Shown: positions 51,578 to 60,220 of the stretch, piece after piece
Position numbering within the stretch: position 1 is the first letter of the stretch
Layout of the letters: the number at the start of each line of letters is the position of its first letter
DNA from: Saccharothrix violaceirubra
GTDB taxonomy: Bacteria; Actinomycetota; Actinomycetes; Mycobacteriales; Pseudonocardiaceae
DNA length: 64,000 bases
Assembly: GCF_014203755.1 (NCBI RefSeq)
Contig: NZ_JACHJS010000001.1
Location: forward strand, 4,588,001 to 4,652,000
Direction: 5' to 3'
Made by a program: the position numbers and the translations under genes
The notes under the pieces: generated by a model
Databases searched by the model: none
Seen by the model: the letters and a program-made list of their open reading frames with translations, nothing else
What the model was told of the DNA's origin: nothing

Positions 51578-51997
51578 ATGGCTGATCAGCGGGGCCTGGT
51601 CCGTGCCGACCTGGTCGACCTCCTCACCCGTGCGCAGCGCGCGTTGGCCCGCGATCTGGGCACCGTGCTGGAGGAGGAGGGCGTGACCGTGGACCAGTGG
51701 CGCGTGCTGCGGGAGCTGTCGACGGGTGGCCGCACGATGGGCGACCTGGCCATGGCCGTGGAGATCCCCCACCCGACGCTGACCCGGCTCGTGGACGCCC
51801 TGGTCGACTCCGCGTTCCTCTACCGCTCGCAGTCGCCGACCGACCGCCGCAAGGTGGCCGTGCACGTGTCGGACCCCGGCCGCGCCAAGCTGGACCGCCT
51901 GGAGGCGTTGGCCGCCGCCCACGAGCAGGCCCTGTCGACCCGCCTGGGCACCGACACCGTCACCCACCTCGCGACCCTGCTCCGCACCCTCCCCTGA
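51578..51997 (+). CDS. MarR family transcriptional regulator
   Basis: 139 residues: winged helix-turn-helix with VTVDQWRVLRELSTGGRTMGDLAMAVEIPHPTLTRLVDALVDSAF, wing PTDRRKVAVHVSD and a C-terminal dimer helix. Divergent from the amide-sensor/permease/amidase unit and a likely repressor of it. GAAAGG lies 7 nt before ATG 51578. Confidence 0.93.
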   Translation: MADQRGLVRADLVDLLTRAQRALARDLGTVLEEEGVTVDQWRVLRELSTGGRTMGDLAMAVEIPHPTLTRLVDALVDSAFLYRSQSPTDRRKVAVHVSDPGRAKLDRLEALAAAHEQALSTRLGTDTVTHLATLLRTLP

Positions 51998-52005
51998 CCC
52001 GCACG

Positions 52006-52071
52006 CGCGAGTTATGCGTTCAGACACCGCGAGTCGTGCGTTCAGACACCGCGAATTGTGCGTTCAGGCAG
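52006..52071 (-). repeat. Three tandem 22-bp repeat units, reverse orientation
   Basis: Units beginning CGCGAGT at 52006, 52028 and 52050, e.g. CGCGAGTCGTGCGTTCAGAC plus AC. They are the reverse complement of the 47809 family with substitutions. They start nine bases after the MarR stop and lie in a convergent gap. Confidence 0.9.
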
Positions 52072-52125
52072 GTCCGGACACGAAAACGGCACCGCAGGGC
52101 GGTGTGCCCGGGTGCCGATAGGGGT

Positions 52126-52157
52126 GGTGCGGTGCCGGCCGGGGCCGACACCGCACC
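52126..52157. terminator. Hairpin between convergent MarR and subtilisin genes
   Basis: GGTGCGGTGCCGGCC pairs with GGCCGACACCGCACC (one mismatch/wobble), a 15-bp stem with a 2-nt loop, five bases before the subtilisin stop. Confidence 0.75.
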
Positions 52158-52162
52158 GGAGA

Positions 52163-53716
52163 TCACTTCACCACGTGGCCGAGGATGCCCTCGGTCGTCT
52201 GGCCCTCACAGGTGCTCGAGGCAGAGTCCATGTGGTCGCCCGTGCCCTTGACCTGGCAGCGGTACAACGGCCGCGAATTCGCCTGCGCGGAGTTGAACGC
52301 GTAGCCGAGCGTCGCGATGACGGTCTTGCCCTCACAGGCGGCGTTGGCCGACGTGAAGTAGTCCCAGTCGCTGCGGCACTGGTACACCGCGTGGGTGTTC
52401 GGCTCCTGGCCGTAGAACAGCTTGCCCAGTTTGCCCTCGGTGACGAAACCCTCACCGGGGGCGCCGTTCACGGTGCTGACGTGGTCGGGCGCCTTCTGGT
52501 AACGCGTGAGCACCACCGTCGCGCCCGGCGTGCCGCCACCGTTGAAGAGCAGCTTGTTCGGCGACTCGGCACCGGGGTTGCCGATCTTGTCCGGCGTGGT
52601 CTGACCCAGCAGCGCCGTGCCGACCTCGGCCGGCGTGGCGTTCGGGTTGGCGCCCAGGTACAGCGCCGCCGCGCCCGCCACGTGCGGGCTGGCCATCGAC
52701 GTGCCGTCGATGGTCTCCGTCGCGTTGTCGCCGCCGATCCAGGCCGACTTGATGGCCTCGCCCGGCGCGAACAGGTCCGTGCACCGGCCGTAGTTCGAGA
52801 ACACGGCGCGCTGGTCGGTGACCGTGGACGCGTTGACCGTCAGGGCCTCCGCGACGCGGGCCGGGCTGAACTGGCACGCGTCGGTGTTGGCGTTGCCCGA
52901 CGCCACCGCGTAGGTCACGCCCGACGCGATGGAGGCGCGCACCGCCTGCTCGATGGGCTCGGTCTGCGTGCCCGCGACCGCGCCGAGGCTCATGTTGGCC
53001 ACGGCGGGCTTGACCGCGTTGGCGGTCACCCACTCGATGCCGCTCAGCACGCTCGCGAAGGTGCCGCCGCCCTGGCAGTCCAGCACGCGGACCGCGACGA
53101 CCTTGGCACCCTTGGCGACGCCGTACTCGGCGCCCGCCGCGGTCCCGGCGACGTGCGTGCCGTGACCGTTGCAGTCGACCTTCGTGCCGTCGATGAAGTC
53201 GGCACCCCACGACGCGCGGCCACCGAAGGTGGAGTGCGTCGTGCGGATACCGGTGTCGATGACGTAGACGGTCACGTTCGACGCCTGCGTCGTGTAGCTG
53301 TAGCCCGAGTTCAGCGGAAGGTTCCGCTGGTCGATCCGGTCGAGCCCCCACGACGGCGGGTTCGTCTGGATGTCGGTCTTCTGGACGCGGCCGTTCTGGA
53401 CGACCGTCTTCACCGCCGGGTCGGCGGCCAGACGCTTCGCCTCGTCCTCCGACGCCTGGACCGCGAAACCGTTGATCGCCCGGTTCCACGTCGCGGTGAC
53501 CTTGCCCCCGTGACGGGCGGTCAGGTCGGCGGAGGCCGACACGGCCGCGTCGTCCTTGAGCACGACCACGTACTGGCCGGGCACCGCGGTGCCTTCAGGG
53601 GCCGGGACCACGGACGCGGGCTGCGCGCCGGCGGTGGCGGTCGCCACCGACAGTGCACCGGCCGTGAGCGCGATCGCCCCGAACGCTCTTGTCACACAAC
53701 GAACTGCGTGCTTCAC
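52163..53716 (-). CDS. Secreted subtilisin-like serine protease (S8)
   Basis: 517 residues. A signal peptide ([31 protein letters not shown]) precedes an inhibitor I9 propeptide ([15 protein letters not shown] to about residue 105). The S8 domain has the triad Asp in VYVIDTGIR (about 154), His in [11 protein letters not shown] (about 187) and Ser in [12 protein letters not shown] (about 340). A C-terminal domain of about 95 residues contains two repeats of YxCxxxxxDxFxSxxxxCEGxTxxxxLGY type ([40 protein letters not shown]), probably substrate or wall binding. GGAGG lies 6 nt before GTG 53716. Confidence 0.95.
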   Translation of the reverse strand: MKHAVRCVTRAFGAIALTAGALSVATATAGAQPASVVPAPEGTAVPGQYVVVLKDDAAVSASADLTARHGGKVTATWNRAINGFAVQASEDEAKRLAADPAVKTVVQNGRVQKTDIQTNPPSWGLDRIDQRNLPLNSGYSYTTQASNVTVYVIDTGIRTTHSTFGGRASWGADFIDGTKVDCNGHGTHVAGTAAGAEYGVAKGAKVVAVRVLDCQGGGTFASVLSGIEWVTANAVKPAVANMSLGAVAGTQTEPIEQAVRASIASGVTYAVASGNANTDACQFSPARVAEALTVNASTVTDQRAVFSNYGRCTDLFAPGEAIKSAWIGGDNATETIDGTSMASPHVAGAAALYLGANPNATPAEVGTALLGQTTPDKIGNPGAESPNKLLFNGGGTPGATVVLTRYQKAPDHVSTVNGAPGEGFVTEGKLGKLFYGQEPNTHAVYQCRSDWDYFTSANAACEGKTVIATLGYAFNSAQANSRPLYRCQVKGTGDHMDSASSTCEGQTTEGILGHVVK

Positions 53717-54337
53717 ACACAACCTCCAGCGGTCTACTCCCGACGTCAGAGATTGGCATCCCGACCGACGGAGCGGAGGGTCATTGATCGGTTTGCATTG
53801 CGGGATGCCGAAGTCTTGTGACGACTTCCGCACAACTCCGCGCACGACCCGCTACGTCCCGGACGACGGCCTCGCACCCATTGACCCGCAATGACATCCG
53901 CACGATTGCGGACAGAGCCGGGTCCGCGCCCGTCGGCGACGGGCGCCGGCGGGCGAGCCGGGCTGGAAGTCCACAAAGGACCGACCGGGCCGCCCCCTAG
54001 GGAATCACCCTGAATTTCCGGGCACCCCCGCCCGGAAATCGGACGGGGATTCGTCCCGGGACGCGGCGGACCGGTATACCGGAGGCACGGGCGACCGCCG
54101 CCCGACACGGACCCGACGACCACTCGTGTGCACTCCGTCACAATTACCCGCACCGAGCGCGACAAATGGGCCGACGACGGACGGAACACCTGCTCAGCCG
54201 CTGATGACCGACGACCGGGAAACAACCTGATCACGGCCGTAACGTGGTCGCGCGCGCCCGCGATCAGCGGATGAGTCCATTGCCGGACAGCGCCGGAAAC
54301 GCGCACCGGAAAACACCTTGGGGAGGCACGGGCGCGA
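53717..54337. other. 621-bp divergent intergenic region
   Basis: Between the leftward protease and the rightward SEDS-PBP operon. No gene seen. A 6-bp-stem hairpin (GAAGTC/GACTTC, 53810-53828) and an AT-richer stretch near 54135-54170 were noticed; the promoter of the operon should lie here. Confidence 0.45.
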
Positions 54338-57300
54338 ATGGGGGACGACATCGTCTCGGTCCTGGCGCTGTTCTTCGGCGGTCCGACGGCGTTCGGACGG
54401 CTGCTGATCCTCACCGGTCTGGCACTGGCCCTGGTGAACTGCTTCAGATTCCTCGTCGCCCGGCCCGCCGTCGCCCTCGCGGCCGACGGCGCGGCACCGA
54501 CCGTGCGGCACGAGGGCGGCGCGCGGTTCCTGCGCGGCGCGGGCCCGGCCCTGTTCGGCCCGCCCGTGCTCGTGCTGCTCGGCGCGTGCTCGGCGACCTT
54601 CCTGATCACGCCCTGGTACGTGATCACGGCCGCACCGCTGTTCGCCGCGGTCGTCGTCGCCGTCCGGCGACTGCGCGCCGAACACGGGCGCCGCGGCGAG
54701 GACGCGGTCGCGGGCCCGGTGCTGGCCGTGGTCCTGTCGACCACCACGCTGGTGCTGGTCGGTGTGATCATGACCGTCCGCCTGGTCGTGCAGCCGGACC
54801 CCACGAGCGGGTTCGCCGACTCCGACCGCGGCACCGTCACCGATGTCGTGTTCTCCCTGGCCATCCCGTTGCTCGGCCTGCTCGGGCTGATGTGGTGGGA
54901 ACGCCTGCGCGTGGTCGACCGCCTGCCGTGGCGGCCACGCAAACCCGTGCTGCTCTACTGGATCGGCATCGGGGCCGTCGTCCTGCTCTTCGTCGCGCCG
55001 CTGCTCGACCTGAACCGGAACGACAACCTCGCGTTCTTCGGGATCGCCACGCCCGAGTACGGCAAGGTCCTCTACATCTGGGTGCTGGCGGTGGTCCTGG
55101 CCCGGTACGCCATCGGCTTCCAGGTCCGGCCGGGCGCGCTGCGGTGGCGCCCGTCGGTGGCCCGGCTGCGGCGCGCGGCGGCCAAGGGCAAGCACGTGGG
55201 CTACATCTTCCTGATGTTCGGCCTGGTCGGCGTCGCGGGATTGATCAAGACGGACATCGGCCCGACCATCCCCACGTTCTTCGCGACCGTGACGATCGTG
55301 GTCTTCCTGCTGCGCCTGCAGGTCCGGTCCGGCACGCGGTTGCTCGACACGCTCAACTCCAGCCGGTCGCTGTGGGCCGCGCTGCTGCTGACCGGCCTCA
55401 TCGCGTACTTCGTGCTGCAACTGGACTACGTGAAGACGCGTCAGGAGGCGTGGCACCAGCCGTGGACGTTCGGGTGGTCGACGCCGTGCGCGCCGCCGCC
55501 GGAGGGCGTCGAGCCGCCGAAGGCCCCGGACGGCACGACGGCCTGCCTGGAGTCGCTGGACGCGGTCGCGGCGGGCAAGCGGTCCCAGGTCGCGCAGTCG
55601 ATGTCGGCCGTGGCCGACGGCGGCGTGTGGGGTCGCGGCCTGTCCGACACGGGCGCGGGCCGACTGCCGGCCGGCAGCACGGACTTCATCCTCGCCGTGC
55701 TGTGGAACAAGCTCGGCGGGTTCGCGGTCGTGCTGCTGGCGCTGCTGCTCGCCGTGCTGGCCGCGGCCCTGGCCCGGTGCCGTTCGCACCTCGACAAGTT
55801 CGCCGACGAGCGCGCCGACCTGCCGGGCGCGGACCGGCAGTCCCGCGCGGCCCGGCTGTTCGCGGTCGGCGTGGCCGGGATGCTGGTGGGCCAGTTCGGT
55901 TTCGTGTTCGTCACCACGCTCAACGTCGTGCCGCACTCGGGCATCACGGTCCCGTTCCTGTCCCGGGGCGGCCATTCGACGCTCGCGCTGGTCGGCGCCG
56001 TGGTCGCGGCCGTGTGGCTGCTCTACCGGGCCGACCGGCCGCCACGCCCGAAGGCCGCCACCGAGGCGCGCACGGCCGTCGTCCGCACGGCGCCGATGGG
56101 CGGCATGTGGCTGCCGAAGGTCCGACGGGTCCTGCCGCTGACGTTCGTCGCCATGTTCGTGGGCACGACGCTGCTCGCCACCACGATCACGATCGCGCCC
56201 TACGGCCGGTACGCCCAGGACCGCCCGTACTGCCCGGTCACGCGGGTCCGCGTCGACCCCGAGGTCTGCTCGACCGACCGGATCGCCAACCGCCGCACGC
56301 GGGTCGAACTGCGGGTCGGCGGCGAGCCGGTCTACGTGCGCGACCGTTCCGAGCAGGCGTGGCAGGCCGTCGGCACGCCCGCCGTCACGCTGTCCGACCT
56401 CGCCGGGCTGATCCGCTTGAACGGCCGGGGCGGCACGCTCAACAACACGCTGGACGACCTGATCGACCGCGCGTCCGGCACGTCGCTCAAGGAACGCGTC
56501 CTGCCCACGCCGGGCGGACCCGAGGCGGGTCTGATCGACCTGACCGTGGACCCCGCGCTGCAACGGTCGCTGACGGGTGCGTTGCGCGCCGACGCCGAGG
56601 AGTCGAAGCCGCTCGCGGGCGGCATCGTCGTCATGGACGCCAAGACCGGCCGGGTGCTCGCCGCGTCCAGCGCGCCCAGCGCCCTGGACTGGCCGGTGGT
56701 CGAGCCGGTGGAGGCCGACAAGAAGGCGGTCGAGGCGTTCGGCGACGACCACACCGTCTACGGGCCGATCGAGAACGGCAAGGTCGTCACCACCGGCGAC
56801 GACTGCGACGACACGGACTGGGACGACCGGTGCCGCCGCTGGATCCTGGAGACCGCGCCGACGACGCCCAACCCCAAGGCCCTGGAGGAACAGCGCCGCT
56901 ACGCGCCGGACACGCCCGACGAGGTGCTGCCGTCGTTGGACGAGAACCGCGCGCTCGACCGCCGCTACGGCCTGGGGTCGACGTTCAAGGTCGTGGTGGC
57001 GGCGGCGTTCCTGAAGAACCGGCCGGGCAGCACGGCCCAGTCCACGATCCCCTCCCCCACCGTCTACCAGCCGCCGTTCGGCAAGCCGATCCGCAACTAC
57101 AACAAGGGTGCGTGCCAGGGCACGGCGAACGAGCGGATCACGCTGAAGCAGGCGCTGACCGTCTCGTGCAACACCGCGTTCGTCGCGCTGGCCGACGAGC
57201 TGGGCTGGGACGCGGTCCGGGACATGGCCGTGGAGATGGGTTTCGCGGACCTGTCGGCCCAAGGAGCCGACGACGCCTGGCTCGCCGGTCCGGCGGCCGG

Positions 57301-57850
57301 CAGCGCGTCGTACGTGCCGCCGTCGGTCGACACCGACGGCATGGACTCGCTGGGCAACAACACCCTGGGCGGCGGCCGGGTCGAGGGCACGGCCGTGCAG
57401 ATGGCCACCATGATGACCGCCGTCGCGAACGAGGGCCGCGTCGTGCAGCCGACCCTGGTCGCCGCCACCGCCGAGCCGTTCGGCCGCGACCAGGTCCGGT
57501 ACTCCGGCGAGGTGCGCGAGGTGCTGCCGTCCGGGCAGGCGCGCGAGCTCGCCGAGGCGCTCAGCGGTGTGACGCAGAACGACGATGGCACGGCGCACAG
57601 GCTGAAGGCGGAACCGGATCGCGCGCTGCGCGTCAAGACAGGCACACACGAGATCTACGGGGAGGACGAGACGCCACCCGACAAGCGGTTCGCGAAGCAG
57701 AACGCGTGGGTCGTCGGCTCGCTGGACACCAAGGCCGGACCGGTCACGTTCGCCGTCGTCGTCGAGACGAAGGTCGAGAAGGACGGGTCCCGCCGGGCGC
57801 AGTGGCTGACGCAGCAGGTGATCGACAAGGTCGTGGAGGTACGGGGATGA
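54338..57850 (+). CDS. SEDS glycosyltransferase fused to class B penicillin-binding transpeptidase
   Basis: 1170 residues. The first 570 are a polytopic SEDS (FtsW/RodA/SpoVE) module of about 10-12 helices. It has VWGRGLSDTGAGRLPAGSTDF (the conserved TDF Asp449) and HSGITVPFLSRGGHSTL, the SEDS signature. A helix near 600-625 enters the exported part, which has pedestal-like sequence and then a penicillin-binding transpeptidase: STFK (Ser881, Lys884), SCN (943-945) and KTGT (Lys1100). Normally the two activities are separate FtsW-FtsI or RodA-PBP2 proteins; here one chain could polymerise and crosslink peptidoglycan. GGGAGG lies 10 nt before ATG 54338. Its stop overlaps the kinase ATG (ATGA). 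Confidence 0.93.
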   Translation: MGDDIVSVLALFFGGPTAFGRLLILTGLALALVNCFRFLVARPAVALAADGAAPTVRHEGGARFLRGAGPALFGPPVLVLLGACSATFLITPWYVITAAPLFAAVVVAVRRLRAEHGRRGEDAVAGPVLAVVLSTTTLVLVGVIMTVRLVVQPDPTSGFADSDRGTVTDVVFSLAIPLLGLLGLMWWERLRVVDRLPWRPRKPVLLYWIGIGAVVLLFVAPLLDLNRNDNLAFFGIATPEYGKVLYIWVLAVVLARYAIGFQVRPGALRWRPSVARLRRAAAKGKHVGYIFLMFGLVGVAGLIKTDIGPTIPTFFATVTIVVFLLRLQVRSGTRLLDTLNSSRSLWAALLLTGLIAYFVLQLDYVKTRQEAWHQPWTFGWSTPCAPPPEGVEPPKAPDGTTACLESLDAVAAGKRSQVAQSMSAVADGGVWGRGLSDTGAGRLPAGSTDFILAVLWNKLGGFAVVLLALLLAVLAAALARCRSHLDKFADERADLPGADRQSRAARLFAVGVAGMLVGQFGFVFVTTLNVVPHSGITVPFLSRGGHSTLALVGAVVAAVWLLYRADRPPRPKAATEARTAVVRTAPMGGMWLPKVRRVLPLTFVAMFVGTTLLATTITIAPYGRYAQDRPYCPVTRVRVDPEVCSTDRIANRRTRVELRVGGEPVYVRDRSEQAWQAVGTPAVTLSDLAGLIRLNGRGGTLNNTLDDLIDRASGTSLKERVLPTPGGPEAGLIDLTVDPALQRSLTGALRADAEESKPLAGGIVVMDAKTGRVLAASSAPSALDWPVVEPVEADKKAVEAFGDDHTVYGPIENGKVVTTGDDCDDTDWDDRCRRWILETAPTTPNPKALEEQRRYAPDTPDEVLPSLDENRALDRRYGLGSTFKVVVAAAFLKNRPGSTAQSTIPSPTVYQPPFGKPIRNYNKGACQGTANERITLKQALTVSCNTAFVALADELGWDAVRDMAVEMGFADLSAQGADDAWLAGPAAGSASYVPPSVDTDGMDSLGNNTLGGGRVEGTAVQMATMMTAVANEGRVVQPTLVAATAEPFGRDQVRYSGEVREVLPSGQARELAEALSGVTQNDDGTAHRLKAEPDRALRVKTGTHEIYGEDETPPDKRFAKQNAWVVGSLDTKAGPVTFAVVVETKVEKDGSRRAQWLTQQVIDKVVEVRG

Positions 57851-59913
57851 GCGCGGGGGACGAGGAGCGGCGGGCACGCGCCGTGCGCGGCGCGGTGATC
57901 ACCTCGGTGCACGACGTGTTGTCGGAGTGCGACGACCTGACCGACGAGCGGGTGCCGCGCGTGGTCGTGCGCACGCGGGTGTCGCTGGACGGCGAGGCGC
58001 AGGCGGACATCCGCGCGGCCGTGCGCGAGGTGCGGTCGACGTTCGGCGACGGCGACGGCCGGGTGCGGGTGTCGTTCGAGTTGTCGGCCGACGCCGCCGA
58101 CCCGTGCGACGTCGAGTGCACGGTGCCCGGCGTGGAGCGGCCCGAACCCGAGGCCGAGCCGGAACCCGAGGTGCTCGACGCCTCGGCCCGGTTGCTGGTG
58201 CTCGGGTTCGACGGGGTCGAGTTCCACTTCCTGCTGGAGCCGGGCCGGGACTGGCTGCCGCTGCTGCGCCCGGCGGCGGGCTACGACGGCACGGGTCTGC
58301 TGCTGCCGCAGGCGTTGTCGGACGTGCCGCACGGGCACCTGGTGGACCTGTCGTTCGCGGGCGGTGTGCTGCGCGCGCGGCGGGCGTCCGAACGTCCGGA
58401 CTACGCGGTGTCGGTCAACGGCACGAACCTGGTCCCCGAGGGCGCGGCGATCCCCGAGTCCGGCGAGGTCCTGTTCGCCTCGCTGACCGGGTCCGGCTCG
58501 CGCGCGTTGACCTACGAACTGCTGGCGTGGAGCGACGAGGTACCGAGTCCGGGCACGGGCGCGGACGTCCTCGACGGTGCGCCGCACCCGACCGAGTCCG
58601 CCGACCCGGCCAATCCCGGCGCGCTGCTGGTGCAGCCGCCCGCGGCGGGCACGAAGTCGGCCGCCCGCCGGTTCCCGCTGCCCACCGGCCGCACCGACGC
58701 GCCCGTGCACGACCTGCACGTGCAGGTCCTCTACACCACCGCGACGCACCCCGGCTCCAGCGACCGGTCGCACGTCAAGATCTACCGCTGCGCCACGCCG
58801 CAGCACGCCGCGTACCTGCGTCGGCACCTGGCCACGCAGGCGGGTCTGGTGCGCCAGGCCAACGCGGTCGCGGGCAGGCCCGGCGAGCGCACGTGGTCGG
58901 TCGCGCCGATCCACCTGGTCGCCGTGACGCCCGCGCCGCAGGTGCTCACCGCGCGGGCCGACCCGTCCTCGGTCACCACCAACGCCGAGAACCGGTTGTC
59001 GGCGTGGTTCGGCGTGCCCGACCAGCCGCAGCCGGACTGCTTCGTGATCGTGGCCAGCCCGCTGCTGGAGCCGGTCGGCTGGGCCGGGCACGAGCAGTTG
59101 GGCACCGCGCCCAGCGGCGGTCAGCTCTCCGCGCTGGCCGCGCTCGCGGCGGGCGTGGACCACCTGCACTTCCTGGGCGTCGCGCACTGCGACATCAAGC
59201 CGCAGAACGTGTGCCACCACCTCGACGCGCAGGGCCGCGGCGTGTACGTGCTCGTCGACGGCGACGCGATCACGCGTACCGGCGGGCCGGTGGCCGCGCT
59301 GCGGTTCACGCCCGAGTACGCCTCGGCCGAGGTGATCCGCGCGGCGCAACGGGTCCGCGCGCCCGGCCGCGAGGTGATCGACGTGCGCGAGCACGACCGG
59401 TTCGGGTTCGTGCTCGTGGTGCTGACCGCGCTGGTCGGCATCGACAAGGTGGACGCGCTGCTGCGCGGCGCGTACGGCAAGCGGCCGGTCGACTCGATCT
59501 CGATGGTCGAGGAGGCCGTGGCCGACCTGTGGTCGACGCGGTGGGACCGGTTCACCGAGGAGCTGATCAGACCGCTGCGGCCGGGCACGCTGCTCGACGA
59601 CGAGTGGTCGGCCAAGGCGTGGCTCGACCGGCTGTCCGCGCTGTGGAGCCCGGAACAGGAGCAGCGGGTCGTCGAAGCCGACCGGGTCGCGGTCGGCACG
59701 TACGGGCGTGAGGTCACCGCGATCCGCACGGGCGTCCAGGACGAACGTGCGCCCGCGTGGGCCGAGTGGCGGGCGGAGTTGGTGAACCGGATCAGGGCGC
59801 ACCAGCAACTGGTGGCCCGGCGGGTGTACCGGAACTGGCTGTGGGCCGGCCGGGTGGCGTTCGGGGTGTGCGTGCTGTTGCTCGTCGCGACGATCGCGGG
59901 GGTGCTGTCGTGA
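57847..59913 (+). CDS. Variant Ser/Thr protein kinase with C-terminal membrane anchor
   Basis: 688 residues. Residues 1-300 are beta-rich and unassigned. The kinase domain spans about 300-620: beta-3 Lys in HVKIYRC, catalytic loop VAHCDIKPQNVCHH (His447-Cys-Asp449, Lys451, Asn454), LVDGDAI where DFG should be (Asp471 kept, Phe replaced by Gly) and FTPEYASAEV as the APE region. The catalytic residues are present, so it may be active despite the HCD and DGD variants. A single membrane helix ends the protein (AFGVCVLLLVATIAGVL), leaving the kinase cytoplasmic. It overlaps both neighbours by four bases. Likely substrates are the neighbouring GTPase or the synthase. Confidence 0.82.
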   Translation: MSAGDEERRARAVRGAVITSVHDVLSECDDLTDERVPRVVVRTRVSLDGEAQADIRAAVREVRSTFGDGDGRVRVSFELSADAADPCDVECTVPGVERPEPEAEPEPEVLDASARLLVLGFDGVEFHFLLEPGRDWLPLLRPAAGYDGTGLLLPQALSDVPHGHLVDLSFAGGVLRARRASERPDYAVSVNGTNLVPEGAAIPESGEVLFASLTGSGSRALTYELLAWSDEVPSPGTGADVLDGAPHPTESADPANPGALLVQPPAAGTKSAARRFPLPTGRTDAPVHDLHVQVLYTTATHPGSSDRSHVKIYRCATPQHAAYLRRHLATQAGLVRQANAVAGRPGERTWSVAPIHLVAVTPAPQVLTARADPSSVTTNAENRLSAWFGVPDQPQPDCFVIVASPLLEPVGWAGHEQLGTAPSGGQLSALAALAAGVDHLHFLGVAHCDIKPQNVCHHLDAQGRGVYVLVDGDAITRTGGPVAALRFTPEYASAEVIRAAQRVRAPGREVIDVREHDRFGFVLVVLTALVGIDKVDALLRGAYGKRPVDSISMVEEAVADLWSTRWDRFTEELIRPLRPGTLLDDEWSAKAWLDRLSALWSPEQEQRVVEADRVAVGTYGREVTAIRTGVQDERAPAWAEWRAELVNRIRAHQQLVARRVYRNWLWAGRVAFGVCVLLLVATIAGVLS

Positions 59914-60194
59914 TCAAGACGTTCCTGGAGACCGGACCGGGTCACCTCAAGGCGCGGGTGGGTGCCCTGCCGTTGGGCGGTGACGCGGACGAGGGCGTGG
60001 ACCACCAGGTCGTGGACTGGGCCATGGGCGGGCTGCCCGACGCGGCGGCACGCGACGTGGAAGCGCGTGTGCACGGCTACCTCCAGGAGGCGGCCGACCT
60101 CGGCAGCGCCCTGGCGAAGCGGCAGTGCGTGCTGTGGCTGGTGGCCTGCGTCCCGGTGCTGCTGCTCATCGGTCTGCTGTTCAAGTTCACCTGA
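59910..60194 (+). CDS. Small tail-anchored protein of the SEDS-PBP operon
   Basis: 94 residues. A polar N-terminal 70 residues (FLETGPGHLKARVGALPLGGDADEGVDHQVVDW) precede one membrane helix (VLWLVACVPVLLLIGLLFKF) at the very end. No known domain. The GTG start lies in the stop of the kinase gene (GTGA), so it is coupled. The shared layout of a soluble head and C-terminal helix with the kinase and the last protein suggests an assembly at the membrane. Confidence 0.75.
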   Translation: MIKTFLETGPGHLKARVGALPLGGDADEGVDHQVVDWAMGGLPDAAARDVEARVHGYLQEAADLGSALAKRQCVLWLVACVPVLLLIGLLFKFT

Positions 60195-60220
60195 CCCCGC
60201 CGCGTGGAACGGACGCACCC

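Noticed and set aside
47809..52071. Possible CRISPR array
   Set aside because: The 22-bp units are directly tandem with no unique spacers, and no cas genes are nearby.
54194..57877. A 1200-codon minus-strand frame opposite the SEDS-PBP gene
   Set aside because: No start context or domain; Arg/Gln/Asp/Val-rich shadow translation. The plus-strand gene carries SEDS and transpeptidase motifs.
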